DNA of 33,167 nt from Chrysophaeum taylorii (lineage: Eukaryota > Sar > Pelagophyceae > Pelagomonadales > Pelagomonadaceae), in NCBI GenBank assembly GCA_029834535.1, contig JAQMWT010000628.1, positions 1 through 33,167 of the forward strand, written 5' to 3'. The notes beneath the pieces are model-generated. The model searched no databases and had not been told where the DNA came from. It worked only from the letters and a program-made list of their open reading frames with translations. This document shows positions 26,034 to 33,167 of this stretch, piece after piece; position 1 is the stretch's first letter; the number at the start of each line of letters is the position of its first letter. A program made the position numbers and the translations under genes.

Positions 26034-26541
26034 GCGGGTCCCTGAGAAACCAGGTGTTAAAACGTGCGCGTAACCTATGGGTTTTGAACAGTTACCGCGC
26101 CTGTTTAGCCTCGACACGAAAACACACTTGTGAATACAACGCCATTACCATTGGGCTGTATATAATACCTTTTTTGCACACGTGATCGTGTAACCTTGTG
26201 TGCACCTGTTCATAGTATCGTATTGTCATGTCAATGTTGATGTGTGTGTAGTTGGCTAACCTGTACTCTTGCACACATGTTATGGAATATTTTGGGTACG
26301 TCCACTCGTACATTCCATGGCAATGCACTTAACAAGCTCCTTGAGAGCACCAAAACTAACCAGCTGCCTGAGTGACTACGCTTAGCGACACTACTCTGGA
26401 CTCACAGCTTGCACAGTCGTCAAATAGACATCTTTCCATCGAAAACGATGAGTGTACATAGACACCGATAGACAGACCCCCTTAGAATGTCTAGACAGTG
26501 TCAACTGCGTGACTGAACCCACAGGTTCCCCGTCAACTGCT
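26034..26541 (+). other. Copia-2 leader
   Basis: Between the primer-binding site and the first gag ATG. No gene recognised. CACACTTG, CACACG and GTGTGTGTAG stretches occur near 26120-26260, and CACACATGTTATGGAATATTTTGGG near 26271. Confidence 0.4.
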
Positions 26542-27650
26542 ATGGCAGAACACGCAGCACGAGCCGCACCCAAGGCGATCACAGGTGCGGATATATTGAA
26601 GCTCGAAGCTCCTGTAGTTGAGTTTCTTAACGATGGAAATCGATTTCAGCTTCAGACTCGCAAGGTATCCTTGCAAATCAAGCACATTAAGCAATTGTTA
26701 CGGTCCAGTCATGCCGATGCTTTCCTCGAGTACGACTCGTACGAAGCATATACTCGGTCATGCAAGGACTACGAGATCCTCCGGAATCAAATTCTCGATC
26801 GCGTTTTCCTGGAATGGAAGACCGATAGGGCTGCTGATCTCCGTTTAGCTGTTGATGAATTGCCCCCTGAGTATCAGGAATGGCATTTCACCAACGAAGC
26901 TTTCCCCCCACTTACCTGATGCAGAAGTAGCTCAGCTAGCTACTGTCTGTTACGACTATGAAGTCAAGGCATTACGTCCTGAAATCAATGCCCGTTTCTT
27001 AGAAGAGGAACGAATCTTAAATCGCGCGCACCCGAAGGCATTAGCTTTCGACACCCGTGTTCGTGCCCCTGTTACCATGTTTTCGTTAACTGCTGCTGAC
27101 TGGCACACTTATCAGAACACGTATGCTACATTCTTGCATACTTACTTCAATCTTGAAAGTGTTGGAAAACCAGCACTTGCGGCCTGGCCCGCCATCAATG
27201 AGGTATACAACAAAAGTTATTTACCCAACAAGGCTCGAGCCATTATGCTCATCGCCTTTAGTCACTACGAGTCTGTTACGACTACTGATGTGTCCTATTT
27301 GAAACAGCAATTTAACTCTGTTGTTTATAATCCTAACTGGTATGTCCATGTATTTATCGAAGCTGTCCTAGCATTTAGGCAAATCTCTTACCAACTTAAC
27401 CAGGAAGAGACGGACCTTCAATTCGACTTTGGCACTCTTTGTAGGAAAATCTATGAAGAGATACATCGGCATTATGCCGATAATACCAGCAACAATCGTT
27501 ACGATCGTGGTTGGGTAGATTGGTGTTATATGTATGAAACCCGATCTTCATCTCGGCCTGTGCCAGAAGCTGAACGATTGTGTCACCCTACCAACTCTAG
27601 CTACATTTTAGAATACGCATTAGACCTATACAACGTAGTATCAAATGGGT
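26542..27650 (+). pseudogene. Gag of Copia-2 (one homopolymer frameshift)
   Basis: From ATG 26542 (MAEHAARAAPKAITGADIL). The frame changes at a C6 run near 26905 and continues to about 27640, where another frame takes over. It aligns with the Copia-1 gag throughout, including AFDTRVRAP...FSLTAADWHTYQNTY and NWYVHVFIEAVLAF. About 370 residues, helical, with no CCHC knuckle. The C-run shift could be an indel or an assembly error. Gag forms the particle. Confidence 0.8.
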
Positions 27651-28835
27651 CGAACAAAAGACGAACGCCCTGTTTATTGGCAACCCTATGTCGACGGTTT
27701 ATCATCTCAACCAAAGCCAAAGTTACTACTTACAAACACTTTGGATTCAGCAGACAAAAGTCCGACTCAAACTGCTAACACACTCGCCTTCATCACTTCG
27801 TCCCAACCTGGTACATCTTCCACGTTTAATGCTAGACGCTTGCGTAACTCTAATGATTCTCGCCAGCCTTTCTCTCGCAGCGATTTATCGTATCGTTCTG
27901 GTGATTCTTACGTCACCAAGAAAACTGCCGGACAGTCCCATGACCGTCCAATTTACCCCCGCACTTTTGACAGGTCCTCTCGGTCTAACATGAAATTATT
28001 AGATCGAACAAACCACACCTTAAACACCCTGCGAGAACAGTGTAGTGAACTTACGAAGCATGTGACAGATAATGATACCACGGCTCAGCTACAACAGAAT
28101 ATCAACAAGTTATTTGAGACCTTGCTACAATCAGCCGATATCCTGTCAACAACATCTACTGAGGACAACAGTAGTTTACTTCGTCTAAACGAACAGCTCA
28201 TGTTTGCAGAAGACATCATTTATGATGTAGACGTTCCTCTAACCTCGACCGAAAAGTCGTTAAACTACGTGGAGCCACAACACCATACTGTTGTTACTGC
28301 TCCCACCCCAAAGGCTACTCCTACTACAAAAACACAGGGTAATCCTTCCAATACCGTGCCTAACCTCTTTACCGCTCCCGCCATCTCGGCTTTACCACCA
28401 GCATTATTGTCCTCGTTATCTTCACAGGTCCAATCTGCCCTCAACACACCATCACAAGCCGAAACCAAAAGGGATGCCGATCATACTTCGCTATCGTCAT
28501 TTGATGAAAAGCACGGCATGGCTGATGAGGCTGACGAACCATCACCACCTGTTCAACCGATTATTATTCCAACGAATCTGTTATTGCTGAAGAACTTCTT
28601 CACAGCCAGCCTCTCCACTACTTGCCCACATTCGGAAATCGCATTCCTCACCGACTACATGAAGGTAAACAGTGTCCCTCCACATTGCTCTTTTCTATAT
28701 TTTGACTCTTGTGCTACGATCTCATTGATGTCCACTTACGATTTTGCAATACCCAATAATATAATTCCCGGGATTCCAAATACGCGCCGATTGTTATTCA
28801 GACGGCTACAGGACAACAACGGGCATCACACATGA
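27645..28835 (+). CDS. Gag C-terminal linker and aspartic protease (start) of Copia-2
   Basis: About 396 codons. The first 60 align with the Copia-1 gag continuation. A long Ser/Thr/Gln-rich disordered region follows, with a helical segment near residue 130 (LDRTNHTLNTLREQCSELTK). Near the C-terminus is CSFLYFDSCATISLMSTYDF, the copia protease motif with DSC in place of DSG. The rest of the protease, including the A-T-G-Q flap-like stretch, is in the next frame. The Gly-to-Cys change is one base (TGT against GGT) and would be expected to impair activity. The protease cleaves Gag-Pol. Confidence 0.65.
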   Translation: MGRTKDERPVYWQPYVDGLSSQPKPKLLLTNTLDSADKSPTQTANTLAFITSSQPGTSSTFNARRLRNSNDSRQPFSRSDLSYRSGDSYVTKKTAGQSHDRPIYPRTFDRSSRSNMKLLDRTNHTLNTLREQCSELTKHVTDNDTTAQLQQNINKLFETLLQSADILSTTSTEDNSSLLRLNEQLMFAEDIIYDVDVPLTSTEKSLNYVEPQHHTVVTAPTPKATPTTKTQGNPSNTVPNLFTAPAISALPPALLSSLSSQVQSALNTPSQAETKRDADHTSLSSFDEKHGMADEADEPSPPVQPIIIPTNLLLLKNFFTASLSTTCPHSEIAFLTDYMKVNSVPPHCSFLYFDSCATISLMSTYDFAIPNNIIPGIPNTRRLLFRRLQDNNGHHT

Positions 28836-29164
28836 TGTTAACACGCAACATTTTTGTTCCCATACCAGATTATCCACAAATTGGCTATGTTAAGATCGAC
28901 TTCGCTTTATGTCTTCAGCCAGTGCATGACCGACATCTCGCTATCCTGAGCATGCTCGAGTGGAACCAGACGAACCTGACCACTGTGTTCAATGATCGAG
29001 CTGAGCCAAAGCTCAGCGCTGTCACGAGCCGCATAGACAAAGATGTACGTATACCCATACACTATGTACCAGCTAATTTACCTGCCCTCCCTTGTCTCAC
29101 TTACAACATCGCTCGCGACAAGCAACTCGAGCTTCGTTCCCTCGCATTTCCCCTCAAGCGATAA
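28795..29164 (+). pseudogene. Protease C-terminal part of Copia-2
   Basis: After a frame change near 28795, ATGQQRASHMMLTRNIFVP resembles the copia protease strand after the active site. It continues as FALCLQPVHDRHLAILSMLEW, similar to the ...vLyvPxLxxNLLSvxxL end of copia proteases. Stops at 29164. Confidence 0.5.
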
Positions 29165-29305
29165 CATGAAAACAGGGATCTACTGGCATACTACAACTAC
29201 CTACTCCAAATGGTTTTGCCAGATCGCCCGTGGATTCGCCCTTTGGTTCTCAATCTTCGGAAACAGAACAAGTTTGTTCAGCAAAATACGCAGCCATTAA
29301 CTTGA

Positions 29306-31283
29306 CTACTTTCACGCCCAGTGTTTCTCTCACAAGAGTCCAATCTCCGCAAACCCTCTGTCATGTTACTTTGTTCTGGTTTGTCAACTCCGGCGTTCCT
29401 GTCTCACGCCACTAATGACTTAGGCTCAAATATCAATGTAAAAGTTGTTGTTGAGTCTGATGATTAAAGTTGTTGTTGAGTCTGATGATACGCTTGTTCG
29501 TATGTTACGCCACCGTTTTCCTACTGTATTATTATTTGAATCTCTCCCCGGCTTTATTAACCATCTTCACCTAATCTCACCAGAGGAAAGGCGCACATTC
29601 TATTGTGATATAATTGAGATCACTCCTCCCTGCACAAACAGGAATTTACTAAAACAGCATAAGACAGAAGACTTACACAGCCTGCTGGACGACTCTCTTT
29701 TCGACAGCATGTTGTCTGTCATCAAGCTACTCCAGCCCTTGGTACTACTGGCGGAGATGACGCCTCCACATAAGTACTGTCATCAAGACCACATCACAGT
29801 GGCCAACCTTATCCATACTACACTTGATTACTGTGTCGATGTTGTTGATAGGTTCCCGACCTACCTCTGTGGCGACTACCAATCTAGAGAAAGATGGATA
29901 TGCATCGCACGCAGATATTCTACTGGACCAATTAAACTATTGTCGTGGCCCATCCTCCATCCACGCCCCTTCCTAAAGATCGTGGATGATCTACAAGCTA
30001 TTCCCAAGCGCCTTTGGCTACCTAAACACGTATCCAAAGACTGGATCCGGGTGTTCCCCGATCCTCCATATATCCCCGTTCCTAAAACGTTTGCACCTTA
30101 CTCTCGCACAGGTTCTGCTCAGCTTACTATGGCTGACCTTGAATCCCTCAATATGTTACTGCTTCGCCTTCACTCACAACAGGCTCACGAGCAACGTACT
30201 CACTCTGTTCAATCCGAGTGTACTTATCATCAGTTGTGCTTTAAACGCTCCTCAATGGAGCCACGACCCAATGCAACGCATCCCCTCTATAACTTGTTTG
30301 CCAGCTTACACACTAACTCACCCACTCCTGTGTCCTATTACATAACCGTTTTCGAAACTAACCAACCGTCGCACAGGTTATTACTTACAACCTCATCAAC
30401 ATCACACGACTCCTACTTCTTAACTGGTGGCCACCATTCCGACGGCAACCTCACCATAGAGAACGCCACCACCAAATATCAGATTTCCATCAACGGCTTT
30501 GGAAGCACGTATACGTTCACTGCTTCCGACATCCCCCGCGACCGGGACAGGTCCATATATTTGGAGCCGTTTATGGGTTACTTGTGGATAGTCCAAGCCC
30601 TTCCCCAAGTTGGCTCCGCTGCCACCTATGGCACCGCCATACAAAAACTCTTGTCCAGATGCTCTCTTGTGATGCCTGGCTGCCTTACCTACAAGGCCAC
30701 CGACAACTCTTTCGACTACAAGGATTCTCATTTTGCTCTGGAAGATCACCACTTATCTCATAGTCGCTATATAGGGTATCTTCGTGGAAGTGACCGCAAA
30801 CTCGGCTCTAAAATCCACTCCATGCTTGCTCCATTGCCAACCGTCCGAGGGTATGCCAATATTATTTTACTCGACCCTCGCAACGGGAAATTACGCTACC
30901 CCACTCGACCGGAGTTGATTCGTGCTAACAACCACACCAAACAACAGGAATCTTTCCTCTTGTCTCTACGCCATGACCTTTGCTGTGACATGCTCAGCAA
31001 TGCTCTGCCTGCCGGTACGTACAGCACTCTGTACAAGCACCTTTCGCTCATCGTTGCCGATATTAAATCCCTTATGTTGGACCCTACCTTCCAACATACT
31101 GCTGCCGTGACGAAGAAATCCTATGTATCCAATTTCATGACCGTTGATCAAGCTTCCACCACGTGCAGCACAGATACCTTGTCTTTGGCACAAGCTTTTA
31201 TGATGTCTATTTCCAGCAACTGCTTGACCGAAATGTCGTTAAACTATATATCTTCGTCCTACGAAGATACTCGTTACTCGTGA
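29306..31283 (+). pseudogene. DNA cytosine-C5 methyltransferase-like domain in Copia-2 pol
   Basis: A ~650-residue region lies between protease and integrase, where copia elements normally have only a short pre-integrase segment. The upstream frame has a motif I-like SVMLLCSGLSTPAF, then NVKVVVESDD (motif II, acidic residue at the strand end). A 25-bp tandem duplication at 29440-29489 then introduces TAA. In the following frame (from 29445): VVVESDDTLVRMLRHRFP, FYCDIIEITPPCTN (motif IV; catalytic-type Cys at residue 63), LVLLAEMTPPH (motif VI position, Glu kept, Asn replaced), and YQSRERWICIARR (motif VIII). Spacing and order fit the catalytic lobe of C5 MTases. After residue 160, LSWPILHPRPFL and about 440 further residues are unrecognised, and no clear IX/X block is seen. 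It is not close to the Gypsy-1 domain. The copy is broken by the duplication. Confidence 0.72.
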
Positions 31284-31372
31284 TGATGAGGATGCACCTC
31301 CAAGTGACCCTGCTGCACACCAGGATGACGACGCACCGCCTTCCCCTGCCTTAGACACCGAACTCAAGTTCG

Positions 31373-32547
31373 ATGTTCGGCGCAAACGGTATTCCCGCTC
31401 ATCCCATTCCTCGTAAGTCTCTCGCACACGGATCCACCGAATATCTCAATGCCAAAGAACGTGCCAATCGCTTCCACCGGGTGCATCACTGCCCCGACAA
31501 CGTCGCTGCCAAGGCCCCCAACGTACTTGCTCGCCCTGGATTCTCTGCTTCTGACATACCATATCGCGACTTATGCACCGACTGCATCGCACACAACAAG
31601 CGCCACCCGCACAAGCATTTCAATGCGACCAAGCCTTCTTTTGAGCAAACTCACAAAGCCGGCGAAGTCTGGGCGTGCGACGGCGGCTATGTGACCATCC
31701 CATCCGAATGGGAGGCTTCACACATATCATCGTCTTCAAGGAACTCATTTCGAAATTTCTCTTGGTGTACTTTACACGCACCACCAACGCCACGGAGTTC
31801 ACTCAAGCTCTGGATTTTGTGTATGACTTCTGTCGTACACAACTCAACGTGCACATGCGCACCCTCTACTCCGATGCATTCAAGCCCTACTTTAGCCAGC
31901 ACATTACCTCCCCGTACCGCGTCGATAAGGGCATTCAACTCATCGCCTTCCCGCCGTACATGCACCACTTTAACTTTGAAGTTGAGTCTGCCATCGGTTT
32001 CATCGCCTCCGCCTCCTCAACTCGCCTTCGTTCTCTCCTTAATGCTCACTATCGTGGCGCCAAGATCGTGGAACCAGCCATCATGTTCCCATGGGCGGTG
32101 ATACACACCGTTCAAAGCTACAACCTTCTCCCGAACGCCACGCTCGAGCGCATTCATCATGCTATTCTGAGTCCGCAACAGCTACTCTACAACCAACTCA
32201 ACACTCCCCAACACGATATGCTCAAGATTTTTGGCGCTGAATGTTACCTTCTATTGGAGCCCCATGAACACCACAAGTGGGAACCGTGCCGCCGCAAATA
32301 TCTATATCTCTGTTGCGCCAACGCGCAAAACCCGCTCGTCTCCCCACGCGTCGACCATCTCGCTGACGTCGTCCTCAACCCTGAAAACGGACAAATTCGT
32401 GTTTCGTCCAAGCTGCAATTCCTCTACATGCTGCAGCATCCTACTCCTGATCCTGAACTTGCTCCTCCGCCTCACGCTCCTCCCGCGCCTTTCTCGCTCA
32501 CACCCCACACCGCTATCCAAGACCATGTCATTCAGAGGGGACAATGA
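31373..32547 (+). pseudogene. Integrase of Copia-2 (one frameshift)
   Basis: The first frame (31373-32101) has the pre-integrase HHCC finger, RFHRVHHCPDN and DLCTDCIAHNKRHP, then VWACDGGYVTIP with the first catalytic Asp. The frame shifts near 31700. The second frame (31675-32547) has GGFTHIIVFKELISKFLLVYF, LYSDAFKPYFSQ (second Asp) and MHHFNFEVESAIG (Glu position). The C-terminal KIFGAECYLLLEPHEHHKWEP and VVLNPENGQIRVSSKLQFL match the copia integrase end. It inserts cDNA into the genome. The single shift makes this copy defective unless it is an assembly error. Confidence 0.88.
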
Positions 32548-33167
32548 CTCCTTATCCTCAGAAGGGGCACTCCCCACCTCCTTCAGCTCCTTCTTCGTCC
32601 CCTGCTCCTGCCTCTTCTCCCTCTTCTAACACTCTCGCCGACGATTCTGGCTCTATGTCACCGCCGCCCTTGCTTCCTTCGTACAAAGACCTTTGCACAA
32701 GATGACCTCATTCTTGTCCCAGGTTCCAAACAGCCTAACACTCGCAAGGCCACTTCTATGAAAACTATCCGAGCCCGGTTACAAGCGTCTACTATTGGTG
32801 CTTACAAAGCCGCTGGTGGCAAACTCGCCGATTTCCGCTGGGATCTTCGCCACCACTTTCTTACGTTCAAGTCTCCCACGTGGTGGTATCCTCTGGTCTG
32901 CTATCTGCTCAGAGGGGAACATGCGTTGTTAGCTCGTCTTCTTCTCCCGTTGCGCACTGACTTACTTGCCCGCTACCCGCACGTCGATGGTTACTTCGCC
33001 CACGCCAAGTGCGCATCCAGCATCCCAGCTGCAACCTTTTTAACTGCTGATGGTTCACCTGCGTGCCCTATTCCTCAGCCCCTTTTATCTGCGTTCACTG
33101 AACACGCTGCTGCCTTCGGCACTTCTTCCTTACAATATGCACTTACGTACCTGGCGCCGACCAGCTT
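32544..33167 (+). CDS. Unrecognised pol segment after the Copia-2 integrase, open to the window end
   Basis: A Ser/Pro-rich frame (32544-32705) is followed by a one-base change near 32692 and a frame open from there to 33167 (about 158 codons, no stop). It has KATSMKTIRARLQASTIGAY, then KSPTWWYPLVCYLL, LLARLLLPLRTDLLARYPHV, and FTEHAAAFGTSSLQYAL. I recognise no RT motif here. In copia the RT usually follows the integrase after a variable linker, so this may be a long linker or an extra domain; the RT is expected beyond the window. Confidence 0.45.

Overview
The window looks like nuclear DNA of a eukaryote, from a transposon-dense, intron-poor region. LTR retrotransposons of both the Ty3/gypsy and Ty1/copia types are present. 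So are a Helitron-derived element with a PIF1-type helicase tail, a SINE/LINE-like element with target-site duplications, foldback and minisatellite arrays, and one broken host-type gene resembling CNOT10 of the CCR4-NOT complex. There is no bacterial-style operon structure, rRNA or CRISPR, and no tRNA gene was recognised. GC is roughly balanced and no introns are convincing. A red (florideophyte) alga such as Chondrus would fit, but this is a guess from general character, not from a species-specific marker.

Layout. 1-7.1 kb: a plus-strand Ty3/gypsy element (Gypsy-1) with decayed gag, aspartic protease, a DNA cytosine-C5 methyltransferase (MTase) domain, reverse transcriptase (RT) and RNase H (RH). 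It ends at the start of the integrase region, and a polypurine tract and putative 3' LTR start lie at about 7.1 kb. 7.4-10.9 kb: a Helitron-derived 3' end, a G-rich minisatellite, a 474-residue minus-strand ORF with a PD-(D/E)XK-like signature, one more repeat unit, and a full copy of the ~1 kb Helitron derivative. 11.0-12.9 kb: a 353-bp interspersed repeat and the CNOT10-like remnant. 13.5-13.9 kb: a foldback array of a GTCATTTGGTCAC motif. 14.0-17.4 kb, minus strand: Gypsy-2, related to Gypsy-1, with integrase, RNase H split by a second 353-bp repeat with an 11-12 bp target duplication, and the C-terminal half of the same MTase; its RT is deleted. 17.4-21.7 kb, minus strand: 3' half of a copia element (LTR, polypurine tract, an extra 3' ORF called X here, RNase H and RT), fused to a foreign RNase H fragment and a second partial X. 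22.56 kb onward, plus strand: Copia-1 (LTR, primer-binding site, gag), interrupted by an inverted Helitron-derivative copy and then by Copia-2. Copia-2 has a 170-bp LTR, primer-binding site, gag, protease, a second unrelated-looking C5-MTase-like domain, and integrase; it runs off the window before its RT.

The main discovery candidate is that retroelements of two superfamilies each carry a cytosine-C5 methyltransferase-like domain inside pol: between protease and RT in gypsy (two independent copies), and between protease and integrase in copia. Such elements could methylate DNA themselves, perhaps to modify their own copies or to affect host silencing. Retrotransposons carrying cytosine MTases have, to my recollection, been reported in dinoflagellates and a charophyte alga; finding both superfamilies together is what deserves checking. 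Most copies here carry frameshifts or stops, so the window shows relics of such families rather than intact elements.
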